Notes: a model not told the origin generated them from the sequence alone. A stretch of DNA of 64,000 bases from an uncultured Pelagibacteraceae bacterium (GCA_902581605.1 CACHPE010000006.1:1-64000); one strand, 5' to 3'; shown: positions 8,989 through 19,570, numbered from the stretch's first letter. Numbers and translations are program-made.

Positions 8989-10317
8989 TTAATTAAATAC
9001 TGGTATCCAATTTTTGTGAGCTATTAATAATTCATCTACCATAGAACTTATTTGATCTAAACTTAATAAAGAAGCAGTGAGTGGATCCAACATAGCTGCA
9101 TGATAAATGGTCTCCTTTTTTTTTGTCCTTAAGGCTTCAACGGTTAACTGTTGAACATTTATATTAGTTTTCATTAAATTTGCTAAATGCATTGGTAAAT
9201 TATCAACTTTTTGAGGACTAATACCATTATTATTAATTTTACATGGTACTTCAACGCAACAATCTTCTGGTAAATTAGAAATTAACTTATTATTCAAAAC
9301 ATTTCCATTAATTGTATCTTCTTTGCCGTCTACAATTGATACAATTATTCGTGATGCATATTCTAAAGATTTTTTACAAACAAATTTTTCTCCATTTAAT
9401 AAACTTTGCTCTTGTTGATCCCATTCTTTAATTTGTTTTTTGCATCTTCGTATATATTCATTAATTGGAATATTGAATTCACTTAATAAGTCCTCTCTGT
9501 TGTTTTTAATAAACCAAGGAGTGTATTCTGCAAAGTGTTCAGATGATTCAGTAACAAAATATCCAAATTTTTCTAAAACTTTATATCTAACTTCATTTGT
9601 GCATCCATCCCAATTGGTTCCAAATGTTTTTTCTTTTCCAGCTTTAAAAATTTTAGGATAAAGATTTTCTTTTACTCCATCAGGATTAATCTTTTCAAAT
9701 TTAGTAAAAAAAGACATATGATTTATACCTGAACATTCATAGTTGATATTTTTTATATCTTCGCCAATATCTTTTGCTAAATCTTCAGCAGTTCCTTGTA
9801 CAGAATGACAAAGTCCAACATACTTAAGCTCAGGTGCAAATTTAGATAATGCTAAACAATTTATTGCCATAGGATTAACGTACTGTAACATTATTCCACT
9901 TGGACAAACTTCATTCATGTCTTTTACAACAGATAATAAAGCAGGGACAGTTCTCAAACCTCTCATGATGCCACCTATACCTAAAGTGTCACCAATAGTT
10001 TGTTTTAATCCATACTTTGCTGGAATTTCAAAATCAACAACTGTAGAAGGCTCATAACCTCCTATTTGAAACATTAATATTACAAAGTCAGCTCCTCTCA
10101 GTGCTATTTTTTGATTTTTTTCAGTTATAATCTTTGGAGTTACACCTATTGATTTTGCAACTTTTTCTGCAACCAAATTTGAAGTTTTTAATCTCCTTTC
10201 GTCAATATCTTGTAAAACTATTTCAGAGTTACTGAAATTTTTTTCAAGCAAAATATCTGTAAGTATGTTTTTCATAAATACTGTACTCCCAGCTCCAATA
10301 AAAGTAACTTTAATCAT
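8989..10317 (-). CDS. GH4 alpha-glucosidase/alpha-galactosidase (NAD/Mn-dependent family); start likely MIKVTFIGAG at 10317
   Basis: N-terminal VTFIGAGSTVF Rossmann, VNPMAINC, GLCHSVQG, GINHMSFF. Confidence 0.9.
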   Translation of the reverse strand: MIKVTFIGAGSTVFMKNILTDILLEKNFSNSEIVLQDIDERRLKTSNLVAEKVAKSIGVTPKIITEKNQKIALRGADFVILMFQIGGYEPSTVVDFEIPAKYGLKQTIGDTLGIGGIMRGLRTVPALLSVVKDMNEVCPSGIMLQYVNPMAINCLALSKFAPELKYVGLCHSVQGTAEDLAKDIGEDIKNINYECSGINHMSFFTKFEKINPDGVKENLYPKIFKAGKEKTFGTNWDGCTNEVRYKVLEKFGYFVTESSEHFAEYTPWFIKNNREDLLSEFNIPINEYIRRCKKQIKEWDQQEQSLLNGEKFVCKKSLEYASRIIVSIVDGKEDTINGNVLNNKLISNLPEDCCVEVPCKINNNGISPQKVDNLPMHLANLMKTNINVQQLTVEALRTKKKETIYHAAMLDPLTASLLSLDQISSMVDELLIAHKNWIPVFN

Positions 10318-10318
10318 A

Positions 10319-11170
10319 CTAACCTTTAGTTGCTCCAAGAGTTAATCCAGCAATAAAATGTTTTTGCATTAAAAAAAACATAATAACAGGAGGTATCGCA
10401 GCAACAATAGATCCAGTTGATAACAAGTGATAAGCTGTAATCCATTGACCATTTAATGATTTTAATCCAGCAGTAATTGGCATTGCATGATCACCTTGTA
10501 TCAAAACTGTTGCCCAAAAATAATCGTTCCATATAAATGTAAAAATTAAAACGCACAATGCTGCAATAGCTGGTCTAGTCAAAGGTAATATTATCTTCCA
10601 AAATATTCTAAATTCAGATGCTCCATCCATTCTCGCAGCCTCAATAAGCTCTTGAGGTAACGCTTTAATAAAATTTCTCATAAAAAGTGTACAAAAACCT
10701 GTTTGAAAAGCTACATGAAATAAAACCAATCCTGTAATAGTGTTGTAGAGACCAATTTTAAAAGTCAGATCTCTAACCGGTATCATTAAAATTTGAAATG
10801 GAACAAAGTTTCCGGCTATAAAAATAAAAAATATTATTAAATTTGTCCTAAACTTATAATTTGCAAGGGCAAAGCCAGTCATACAACTTAAAGCAACCGC
10901 TCCTAACATTGTTGGTATTGTTACTTTAAAACTATTTAGAGTGTATTTGATCATTGGAGTGTTAGTGAAAACATCATGTAAATTTGAAAAGAGTAAAAAT
11001 TCACTTGGTGTTCCCCACATATTTCCAGCAGTAATATCTCCCAAGCCTCTTATTGATGTCATTAAAATACCAAAAATCGGTATCAACCAAATAATTAATG
11101 AGATAGGTAAAAATATTTTATAAATATATTGATTTACGATTGGTCTTTGATGAATTGGAGTAGGGAACAT
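10319..11170 (-). CDS. Carbohydrate ABC transporter permease (MalG type)
   Basis: EAARMDGASEFRIFWKIILPLTRPA EAA loop. Confidence 0.9.
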   Translation of the reverse strand: MFPTPIHQRPIVNQYIYKIFLPISLIIWLIPIFGILMTSIRGLGDITAGNMWGTPSEFLLFSNLHDVFTNTPMIKYTLNSFKVTIPTMLGAVALSCMTGFALANYKFRTNLIIFFIFIAGNFVPFQILMIPVRDLTFKIGLYNTITGLVLFHVAFQTGFCTLFMRNFIKALPQELIEAARMDGASEFRIFWKIILPLTRPAIAALCVLIFTFIWNDYFWATVLIQGDHAMPITAGLKSLNGQWITAYHLLSTGSIVAAIPPVIMFFLMQKHFIAGLTLGATKG

Positions 11171-12091
11171 TTAGTTATTATCCTCCCTCTCGTTTCGATA
11201 CATTCTGTATATAAAAAACAAAATATAAAACATCATTATTGTGAATAAAACAGTTGCTATCGCTGACCCGTATCCCATTCTATAACCGTATTCACTCAAA
11301 GCTTGCTCAAACATGTAATATGCTAAGACATTTGAATAACCATAAGGTCCACCTTGAGTCATTATTGCCACCATATCAAAACTTCTAAGCGCACCAATTA
11401 CAGTTACTACAACTGCTAAAAAGGTAGCGTGCCTAAGTTGTGGAAGCACTATATTCCAAAATAAATGAAATCCTTTGGCACCATCCATTCTTCCAGCCTC
11501 AATTTGTTCAGGGTTAATATTATTAAGTCCTGTTAAATATAAAATTAAACAATAAGCAATTTGTGGATATAGACCTGCAAATATTATCCCATATGTGGCA
11601 GTATTTTCATTTGCAAGAATTGAAAATCCTTCTAACCCAATTAAATTTAGAAAAGGTGCAATAACCCCATAATTTGGCTGGTAAAACCAAGTAAAAATAA
11701 GTCCAATAACTACTTGAGAAATCACGAATGGAAAAAAAAACAGAGATTTAATTAATCTAATTCCAAAAACAATTTGATTTAAAAATATTGCTAGTCCTAA
11801 GCCAATTGGAACTGCTAACATAAAAAATATTAGCCATTTAAGATTATTCCAAAGTGAAATATAAAAATATTCATCATCTAAAAGTTCAATATAATTTTGA
11901 AGACCAACATACATAGATGGAGATAATCCATCCCATTGATAAAAAGAAATACCAATAGATACAAATATCGGGGCTATTACATAAATGGAAAAAAATATTA
12001 ATCCTGGAGCTAGAAAAATCCATGGGCTTATTTTAACTTGATTTCTTTGCCACCAAGTAATTCTTTTAGATTTTGAATTATTTAGTTCCAT
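11171..12091 (-). CDS. Carbohydrate ABC transporter permease (MalF type)
   Basis: EAGRMDGAKGFHLFWNIVLPQLRHA EAA loop, TM protein. Confidence 0.9.
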   Translation of the reverse strand: MELNNSKSKRITWWQRNQVKISPWIFLAPGLIFFSIYVIAPIFVSIGISFYQWDGLSPSMYVGLQNYIELLDDEYFYISLWNNLKWLIFFMLAVPIGLGLAIFLNQIVFGIRLIKSLFFFPFVISQVVIGLIFTWFYQPNYGVIAPFLNLIGLEGFSILANENTATYGIIFAGLYPQIAYCLILYLTGLNNINPEQIEAGRMDGAKGFHLFWNIVLPQLRHATFLAVVVTVIGALRSFDMVAIMTQGGPYGYSNVLAYYMFEQALSEYGYRMGYGSAIATVLFTIMMFYILFFIYRMYRNEREDNN

Positions 12092-12125
12092 ATAATTCTA
12101 TTTTACAAATTGATGAAATCTAATT

Positions 12126-12159
12126 TTTAACTGGGGGGCTAGTAAGCCCCACAGTTAAA
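12126..12159 (-). other. Long stem-loop between binding-protein gene and permease gene (no U-tract)
   Basis: TTTAACTG-G-GGGGCT-AGTA-AGCCCC-A-CAGTTAAA, one G/A mismatch. Confidence 0.75.
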
Positions 12160-12167
12160 CTAAAAGT

Positions 12168-13412
12168 TTATTTATAAACTCTTTGACGTACTTTTTCTAA
12201 TCTTTCTAAGATTTTTTGTCTTCTGTCAGGATTAGACATATATTCTTGAAAGCCTTTCATGCCTTCCGATGCCATTTGAGCTGGAGCATCTCTATCGTAG
12301 AATTGCGCCATTGCATAAGCATTATTAAGCATATTCAATCCTGCTGCTAAGAAAGGATCTCCCTTTTTAACTTTAGAGTTTTTGTTAATAGGAAGCTGAC
12401 CTAATATTTTATTGATCTCTTCTTGCACATCTGCTCGAGACATGAATATTAAGAAACGCTTAGCATCAGTTTTATTTTTAGCTTTAGAAGGTATATGCAC
12501 AGTATCCGTAGGTGCTTCTTCAGCCATAGGGATGCCTGGTGTGATTTCAGGGAACTGGAAGAAACCTAAATTTGAGTCTCTTAAGCCAGCCTCTTTTAAA
12601 GGAGCAACAGCAAAGTTACCCATTACATACATCGCTGCTTCACCGTTTACCATAGGAGTTAAAGCTTCTTGCCAACTAAGTGCTGCATGATTTTCCAAGA
12701 AGTAACCAGGCTTAACAAGCTCATCCCATTTATCAAATACTGCTTGCACTTTTGGATCTGTGTAAGGAACCTTACCTAGTGTTAAATCCATATGGAATTC
12801 ATAGCCATTTGTTCTAAGATTTAAATAATCAAAAACACCAGCTGTTGTCCAAAGATACTTTGATCCGATTGTAATAGGTGTAATACCTGCAGCTTTTAAC
12901 GTAGCACATGCAGCTACAAAATCATCCCATGTTGTTGGTACAGATATTCCATTTGCTGTAAATAAATCTTTCCTGTAATACACTCCCCACTGATAATATG
13001 TGTAAGGAATACCCCATTGCTTACCACCAATCGTCATAGATTTTTTAGCATGCTCCATATTTTCAGAAAGGTTTCCGTCTACCCAACCTGAGTCTTTCCA
13101 AATATCAGAGACATCCTCAAATAAACCCGCTCTTACAAATGGCAACATCCTGTTACCAGCATACCAGTTTGCAACATCAGGTGGATCAGTGTTTAAAAAA
13201 TTTCTTATGGATTGTTTGTATCCTTCATGGTCAAAAACGTTCCATTTTACTGTGACGTCCGGGTTTTCCTCTTCAAATTTTTTAATAATATACTCAAAAG
13301 CTTCTTTTGGCGCTGCATCAGATGTATCTGTATTAATCACCAAAGTACCAGCAAATGAAGTTGAAGAAATTATTCCAAACATCATTATTAATGAGATAAT
13401 AACCTTTTTCAT
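12168..13412 (-). CDS. Carbohydrate ABC transporter substrate-binding protein
   Basis: Signal peptide, NTDTSDAAPKEAFEYIIKKFEEENPDVTVKW, solute-binding family 1 features. Confidence 0.92.
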   Translation of the reverse strand: MKKVIISLIMMFGIISSTSFAGTLVINTDTSDAAPKEAFEYIIKKFEEENPDVTVKWNVFDHEGYKQSIRNFLNTDPPDVANWYAGNRMLPFVRAGLFEDVSDIWKDSGWVDGNLSENMEHAKKSMTIGGKQWGIPYTYYQWGVYYRKDLFTANGISVPTTWDDFVAACATLKAAGITPITIGSKYLWTTAGVFDYLNLRTNGYEFHMDLTLGKVPYTDPKVQAVFDKWDELVKPGYFLENHAALSWQEALTPMVNGEAAMYVMGNFAVAPLKEAGLRDSNLGFFQFPEITPGIPMAEEAPTDTVHIPSKAKNKTDAKRFLIFMSRADVQEEINKILGQLPINKNSKVKKGDPFLAAGLNMLNNAYAMAQFYDRDAPAQMASEGMKGFQEYMSNPDRRQKILERLEKVRQRVYK

Positions 13413-13552
13413 TTATGCTCCTTTTTTAATTTATGTTTGATAGATTATGTATTTTTAAAATTGATTACAATTAAAAATTATGCCTAGAAATTGTTGATAA
13501 TTAAATTAACAAAATAAATATATAATTATCTTATTTATAATTTTTTTAAAAT

Positions 13553-14515
13553 TTAACCAGGTGTGTATTTTCTTTCAGATTCTGGATCTTTACTTGAGTA
13601 AGGTAATTTTAAAACTTCGTTCCAAAATTCTTTTGGGATACTTGTTTTAGCCCAAGTCAGGTTTTTTTCAATACTCTGAACACTAGTAACTCCACATAAA
13701 GTAGAGGTGATCCTTTTATCTTTCATTGAAAACTGTAAAGCTGCTGCGCCCATCTCAACATTATATTTTTTACAAACTTTTTCTATTTCTCTGGCAGGTG
13801 CAAGTTTTTCTTCTGTAACATCTTGATAAGTTATTTTTTTAAAGTTACTTGGACCTTTTGCTAAAACACCACCAGCGTAAGGAGCGGCATTAAAAATAGA
13901 TATATTTTTACTGTGCGCATAGCTATACATCTCATCAGCTTCTCTATTTAATAAAGTATATCTGTTATGATTAATTATCACATCAAAGTCCCAATTTTTT
14001 AAAATAGGAAACATAATATTTATTTTTCCCATAGCTAAACCAACTGCTTTAGCCAAGCCCTCTTCTTTTATTTTAAATAATTCATCCAATGCACCATCTT
14101 TTTTAGTGACATCATTTACATCTTTTACGTATTCTGGGTCATGAAGAAATAAAATATCAACAGTATCTACATTTAAAGTTTTTAAACTTTCTTCAATAGA
14201 TTCTCTCGTTCTTTTTTTATCAAGAACTAGAGTTTCCATGTTTCTATCAATTTTTGTTGATAAGATAAAATTTTCTGGCCAACCTCCATTTTCCTTAATT
14301 GCAATTCCAATCCTTTTTTCACTTTCTCCCATTGCATAATTTCTTGAAGTATCAAGCATATTTACTGGACCTTGAAAAAATCTTTTTAACGTTTCTTGAG
14401 CTCTTTGTTCTGGTACTTCATAACCATAAGTATCTGGCATACTCCCCAGAGAGGATGTTCCAAAACTTAATTCTGTAACTTCTAAACCAGTATCTTTGAT
14501 TTTATTTTTTTTCAT
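13553..14515 (-). CDS. Aldo/keto reductase (aldose dehydrogenase-like)
   Basis: TELSFGTSSLGSM, NMLDTSRNYAMGESEKRIG, VDILFLHDPE. Confidence 0.88.
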   Translation of the reverse strand: MKKNKIKDTGLEVTELSFGTSSLGSMPDTYGYEVPEQRAQETLKRFFQGPVNMLDTSRNYAMGESEKRIGIAIKENGGWPENFILSTKIDRNMETLVLDKKRTRESIEESLKTLNVDTVDILFLHDPEYVKDVNDVTKKDGALDELFKIKEEGLAKAVGLAMGKINIMFPILKNWDFDVIINHNRYTLLNREADEMYSYAHSKNISIFNAAPYAGGVLAKGPSNFKKITYQDVTEEKLAPAREIEKVCKKYNVEMGAAALQFSMKDKRITSTLCGVTSVQSIEKNLTWAKTSIPKEFWNEVLKLPYSSKDPESERKYTPG

Positions 14516-14533
14516 AAGTTAATTTTATTAGGT

Positions 14534-15388
14534 TCACTCACCTAAAATACTATCATCTAATACCTTTGTGTCATATGCTGAATAAGAATGCCATCCTGCA
14601 ACTGTTTGATCAAAATCAACAATGCTGCCAGTCATAATTCCTGACTCATCTGAGCACAAGAAAGCCAAAATCTTAGCAACGTCTAAAGGTTTGTTTAATC
14701 TTTTAAAAGGAACTTTTGATTCAGCTTTTTTTAACCAATTATCATCTGCGTTGTGAAATTTTTTCTGAATTACTGTTTCTGCTGGTGTATCTGTCCAACC
14801 TAGATTTACACCATTCACTCTTATTTGATGACCAGAAACTGAATTTGCAACATTTTTAATCATTACTGCTAATGCTGCTTTAGAGGAGCTGTAAGCAGTT
14901 AAGAAAGGCATACCGCTATATCCAGCCATTGATAAAATATGAGCTATAGTTCCTTTTTTTTTATCTCTAATCATTATTTTTATAACATCTTGCATCATAA
15001 AAAGTGGAGCTTTAACGTTTACATTAAAATTTTTATCATAATTTTCTTCTGTTGTGCTTAAGATGGTTCCTCTCTCAGTAAAAGCGGCAACATTTATAAA
15101 AGAATCTACTGTGTTAAATTTTTTATCAGTTTCTGAAACTATTTTTTTACAGTCTTCAAGTTTTTCTAAATCTGCTTTAACGTACAGGCATTCTGTACCC
15201 ATACTTTCTATTTCAGATTTTACCTTGTTTCCTTTTTCATTATTTCTTCCACAAATAGTTATTCCCTTAGCACCTCTGTTTGCTAGTAATTTTGCAGTCT
15301 CAGCTCCACTTCCCTGGGTACTTCCTGTTACAATTATTATCTTATTTTTAAATTGGTTAGATTGTTCAGATATATATTTATTAGACAT
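14534..15388 (-). CDS. SDR-family oxidoreductase
   Basis: VTGSTQGSGAETAKLL, YSSSKAAL active site. Confidence 0.9.
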   Translation of the reverse strand: MSNKYISEQSNQFKNKIIIVTGSTQGSGAETAKLLANRGAKGITICGRNNEKGNKVKSEIESMGTECLYVKADLEKLEDCKKIVSETDKKFNTVDSFINVAAFTERGTILSTTEENYDKNFNVNVKAPLFMMQDVIKIMIRDKKKGTIAHILSMAGYSGMPFLTAYSSSKAALAVMIKNVANSVSGHQIRVNGVNLGWTDTPAETVIQKKFHNADDNWLKKAESKVPFKRLNKPLDVAKILAFLCSDESGIMTGSIVDFDQTVAGWHSYSAYDTKVLDDSILGE

Positions 15389-15389
15389 T

Positions 15390-16391
15390 TTAAAATTGTA
15401 TATCTATTACTTTACCACTTTCAAAGGATTCATATGCTGCATTAGCTATAATCAAAGCATTTCTTCCATCCTCAAATCCTACTAATGGTTTTGTTTTATT
15501 TTCAACGCATTTTACAAACTCATTAAATTGATCTCTGTAAGCTTGCTCATATCTCTCGATAAAAAAGAAATGTATAGGTTCTTTTTCATTTGTTGATGTA
15601 CCTGTGTATCTTTCTAAAGAAGTAGGAGTTTGATTATTAGAGATTACCATTCCTTTACTACCAAATACTTCAACTCTTTGATCATATCCGTAAACTGCTC
15701 GTCGAGAGTTGTTAATATGAATTAAAACACCATTTTTTGATTTTAAAATAAACATAGCGGTATCTAGATCTTTTACTTGTTGTGAATTTTTATCAAATAA
15801 AGCACCTCCAAATGCTGATACTTGAACTACAGGATCATCTCCTAATATAAATCTAGTTAAATCGAAATCATGAATTGTAGTATCTCTAAAAAATCCTCCA
15901 GCAGCTTTTAAATAATCAATTCCAGGAGGCTCAGGATCTCTACTTGTAATAACAACCATTTCCAATTCACCAATTTCTTTTTTTAACCTTGCTTGTTGTG
16001 CCTTTGAATGACTGGCATCAAACCTTCTGTTAAAGCCAATTTGAATAGGAACGTTTGATCCTTTAATATTTTTCATGCACTCATTCACTTTATTGATATC
16101 TAAATCAATTGGCTTTTCACAAAAAATTGCTTTTCCTGCTTTTGCTGCCATTGTAATAAATTGAGTATGGGTTGGAGTAGCAGAAGCTATAAGAACTGCA
16201 TCAATATCTTCTGCATTAATTGCTTCTTCTGGTGAAGACACTATTGAGCAATTTGTTGATTTTGCTACTTCTTTAGCAAATTCAGAATTAATGTCATATA
16301 TGTATTTTAATTTTGCTTTTGGGTGTGTTGCTATAAATTTAGCATGCATTTTTCCAATTCGCCCAGCACCCATCAAAGAAAAGTTAATCAT
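15390..16391 (-). CDS. iolG: Inositol 2-dehydrogenase-like (Gfo/Idh/MocA)
   Basis: GAGRIGKMHAKFIATHPKAKL, EKPIDLDI, FFRDTTIHDFDLTRFILG. Confidence 0.85.
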   Translation of the reverse strand: MINFSLMGAGRIGKMHAKFIATHPKAKLKYIYDINSEFAKEVAKSTNCSIVSSPEEAINAEDIDAVLIASATPTHTQFITMAAKAGKAIFCEKPIDLDINKVNECMKNIKGSNVPIQIGFNRRFDASHSKAQQARLKKEIGELEMVVITSRDPEPPGIDYLKAAGGFFRDTTIHDFDLTRFILGDDPVVQVSAFGGALFDKNSQQVKDLDTAMFILKSKNGVLIHINNSRRAVYGYDQRVEVFGSKGMVISNNQTPTSLERYTGTSTNEKEPIHFFFIERYEQAYRDQFNEFVKCVENKTKPLVGFEDGRNALIIANAAYESFESGKVIDIQF

Positions 16392-16420
16392 AATAAAATA
16401 GAACAGAATTAAAAAATAAA

Positions 16421-16479
16421 ATCAAGAAACATTTTTTTATTATAAATTAAACATCAATTGAAAATATAATTTTCTTGAT
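16421..16479. promoter_or_regulatory. Perfect 9-bp inverted repeat ATCAAGAAA / TTTCTTGAT in the divergent iolG-iolE intergenic region
   Basis: Half-sites 16421-16429 and 16471-16479, read directly. Confidence 0.45.
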
Positions 16480-16529
16480 GCAAAAGATATCATCATTTAA
16501 AAATGTTTTAAATTTTTGATAAATTTTGT

Positions 16530-17432
16530 ATGTCAGTAAAATTAGGAATAGCACCAATTGCATGGAGTAATGATGATATGCCTGAATTAGGTGGAGACAC
16601 ATCTCTAGAGCAGTGTTTGTCTGAAGCTAGTCAGGCAGGATTTATTGGAATTGAATCTGGCGGTAAATTTCCAAAAAAATCAGAAGAACTAATCCCAAAA
16701 CTTGAAGAATTTAATCTTAATCTTTGCTCAGGTTGGTATGGCGCTAATTTAAGAACAAATAGTGTGAATGAAGAAAAAAAAGTTATTCAAGATCAGCTTA
16801 AACTTTTTAAAGATTGTAATTCTCCTTGTATGGTTTTTGCTGAAGTTTCTGGTTCAATTCAAGGAGACCCAAATCGAAAATTATCTACAAGACCTCAAAT
16901 GGATCTTGATGAGTCTAAAAAATATTATGAAAAAATTTCAGAAATGGGAAAATATCTCGAAGATGAAGGTATGCCACTTGCTTATCATCATCATATGGGC
17001 ACGATAATAGAGACTGAAGAGGATACGATAAGATTACTTGAAAACACGCATGATAGTGTAAAACTTACATTAGACACTGGCCACATGTTATTTGCTCAGG
17101 GAGATTCTTTAAAAATATTAAATGATTTTAGTGAAAGATTAATTCATATGCATTGTAAGGATATTAGAAAAGGTGTCTTAGATAAATCTTTAAAAGAAGA
17201 CTTAAGTTTTAGAGGTGCATTTTTAGAAGGTGCATTTACAGTTCCAGGTGATGGATGCATTGATTACAAGCCGTTGTTTGACGTATTGAAAGAAAAAAAT
17301 TATTCAGGATGGTTAGTTGTAGAAGCAGAACAAGATCCAGCCAAAGCAAACCCATTTGAATATGCAAAAATAGGGTACAAGTATTTAACTGAAACTTTAA
17401 ATAATAGTAACATTGATATCTATAATAACTGA
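16530..17432 (+). CDS. iolE: Myo-inosose-2 dehydratase-like (IolE family)
   Basis: GIAPIAWSNDDMPELGGDTSLEQCLSEA, LAYHHHMGTIIET, LDTGHMLFAQGD. Confidence 0.85.
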   Translation: MSVKLGIAPIAWSNDDMPELGGDTSLEQCLSEASQAGFIGIESGGKFPKKSEELIPKLEEFNLNLCSGWYGANLRTNSVNEEKKVIQDQLKLFKDCNSPCMVFAEVSGSIQGDPNRKLSTRPQMDLDESKKYYEKISEMGKYLEDEGMPLAYHHHMGTIIETEEDTIRLLENTHDSVKLTLDTGHMLFAQGDSLKILNDFSERLIHMHCKDIRKGVLDKSLKEDLSFRGAFLEGAFTVPGDGCIDYKPLFDVLKEKNYSGWLVVEAEQDPAKANPFEYAKIGYKYLTETLNNSNIDIYNN

Positions 17433-17501
17433 CAGTCTATAAATAAAAGTTAGTTCTCTGATCTCAGGAGCAAAGCAAAGCGATTTAAAATTATTTTTAT
17501 A

Positions 17502-18467
17502 TTATAATTTTACGATCTTAGATTTTTCTAATTTTTCATCAAAAAAATCAATAATATTTTGAATTGTTTCTTTACCCATTCTTGTCATACATTCGTCAGT
17601 AAAAGCTGCAGTATGTGGACTTAAGTAAACTTTTTCATTTTTAAGAAGTGGATTATTTTCATCAGGAGGTTCTTTTTTAAATACATCAATACCGGCACCA
17701 AAAATTAAATTTTCATTGAGTGCCTTATCAAGATCTTCTTCATGGATAATACCACCTCTTGCTGCATTAATAATAATACAAGTTTTTTTCATTGTTTTTA
17801 ATAAGTTATAATTAATTAAATTTTCAGTTTTGTCCGTCAAAGGCATATGTAGCGAAATAACATCCATTGTTTTTACCGCTTCAGCTAGATCTTCTACTTT
17901 TATTCCACCTAACTCTTCAATTTTATCCTTGTCCACAAATGGATCATAAACAAATACATTCATTTCAAAGCCAAGACATCTTTTTATTAGCGCCTTTCCT
18001 ATTCTTCCAAAACCCATTATCAAAAAATTTTTTTTCCAAACTTCAATTGTTTTCGGTAATTTATTTCTGTCTTTAAAATTTCCATCTCTAACTGTTTTGT
18101 CAAATAAATCTTTTCTTTTAGCAATATTTAGCAAAACGAACATAACATGTTCTGCAACAGTAACCGCGTTAGCGTTAGCTGTTATTGTTATTTTTATATC
18201 TTTTTCTTTAGCTATTTTTAAATCAATATTGTCATAGCCAACACCATGTCTTGAAATAATTTTTAAATTTTTTGCTTCTTTAAATGTTTCTCCAGGAAGT
18301 TTTGCAGTTCTAATTGATGCTCCATAACAATCTTTTAATTTTGATTTTAAATTTTCTAATGAAGTGTCGTCAGTTACTTCAACATCAAAATTAGGGTGGT
18401 TATTTATTAATTCCATTCCTTTTTCATGGACTTTTTGAATAATTAATATCTTTTTTTTATTGCTCAT
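17502..18467 (-). CDS. D-isomer-specific 2-hydroxyacid dehydrogenase
   Basis: LIMGFGRIGKALIKRC, NAARGGIIHEEDL, LSPHTAAFT. Confidence 0.9.
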   Translation of the reverse strand: MSNKKKILIIQKVHEKGMELINNHPNFDVEVTDDTSLENLKSKLKDCYGASIRTAKLPGETFKEAKNLKIISRHGVGYDNIDLKIAKEKDIKITITANANAVTVAEHVMFVLLNIAKRKDLFDKTVRDGNFKDRNKLPKTIEVWKKNFLIMGFGRIGKALIKRCLGFEMNVFVYDPFVDKDKIEELGGIKVEDLAEAVKTMDVISLHMPLTDKTENLINYNLLKTMKKTCIIINAARGGIIHEEDLDKALNENLIFGAGIDVFKKEPPDENNPLLKNEKVYLSPHTAAFTDECMTRMGKETIQNIIDFFDEKLEKSKIVKL

Positions 18468-18558
18468 AATATTATATCAAATTTTAGTAAGCTTTTTAAA
18501 TACGAGAATTATTAAATAATGTAAATGAGTTTTTTAATTTAAGCTGTGTTTATTGATA

Positions 18559-19539
18559 TTAAATTAAATTAGACAAGTCTCTTTTATTATTCTTATACGT
18601 TGGTAGAGGATACTTAAATGCATGTTTTCCAATACGTCTTTCTTTAGCATTCTCCCAAAGAGATAACCATTGTTTGAAGTTTTGAACTTTAAGATTTTTT
18701 TTATTTTTACTTCTGACATAAAAATTTGGAAGCGGCTCTCTACCTGATGGTTGTCCTGCAACATTATATCTTAAATCAGCACTAATTCTAAAATCATTTG
18801 ATCTATTTGGTAAAGAGCAGTGGATAGAATGCTTATGTAATAATATTATATCACCAACATTTGCTTCTAAATAAATGTGCTCCATATCATCAAGTAATTT
18901 ACTATTTTTTAATTCAACCTGTCCTCTGTATCCTGATACATGGTTTAATAATCCCATTTTATTAATTTTTTTTACTGTAATCATACATCCATTCTCTTTA
19001 GTAGTTTTGGTGAAAGGTATCCACACTGTAACCATATCAGTTAGTTTTTGCCCTCTTGAATTTAAAACGGCAGCGTCTTGATGCCATGGTGTTCTACCAC
19101 TTAAGCCGTCGTGAATTGATCCTCTTGGTAATTTTTTTTCAGGTTGTTTGATTCTAGTATTTTGAACAGGGTTAGACATTATTTCTTTCCCTAAAATTTT
19201 TTCTACAACATCTAAAATTCTTTTATTTGTAATTAAATTCCATAATGATTGAGTAGCGAAATAATCACTATCTCTTTTAACATGGTCTCTAGGTAATCTT
19301 GTATTAAAATATTGATCTAGATCATAAATATTAAGTTTTGATATATATGAATATTTTCTTTTAAAATTAAGATTAAGAACTTTTTTAACCTCAGTTTTTT
19401 TTGCATACTTTTGAATGAGACAATCCATGACAAATTCCATATCATTAAGAACTGGTTTTAAGTCTCTTCTATAGTTAAGTATATTTTTAACAATTAAGTA
19501 CCCATTCTCATATAATTTTTTTTGAAAAGTATTTGTCAT
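18559..19539 (-). CDS. Phytanoyl-CoA dioxygenase family protein
   Basis: TPWHQDAAVL (HxD) and HSIHCSLPNRSNDFRISADLRYN. Confidence 0.82.
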   Translation of the reverse strand: MTNTFQKKLYENGYLIVKNILNYRRDLKPVLNDMEFVMDCLIQKYAKKTEVKKVLNLNFKRKYSYISKLNIYDLDQYFNTRLPRDHVKRDSDYFATQSLWNLITNKRILDVVEKILGKEIMSNPVQNTRIKQPEKKLPRGSIHDGLSGRTPWHQDAAVLNSRGQKLTDMVTVWIPFTKTTKENGCMITVKKINKMGLLNHVSGYRGQVELKNSKLLDDMEHIYLEANVGDIILLHKHSIHCSLPNRSNDFRISADLRYNVAGQPSGREPLPNFYVRSKNKKNLKVQNFKQWLSLWENAKERRIGKHAFKYPLPTYKNNKRDLSNLI

Positions 19540-19570
19540 TGTTAAAATTTATTTTATCATTGAAATAATT

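Noticed and set aside
15054-15485. 143-aa plus-strand ORF
   Set aside because: Antisense to the SDR and iolG-like genes, no recognisable motif
17433-17501. Intergenic segment TCTCTGATCTCAGGAGCAAAGCAAAGCG considered as structured RNA
   Set aside because: Only weak imperfect pairing and no known motif
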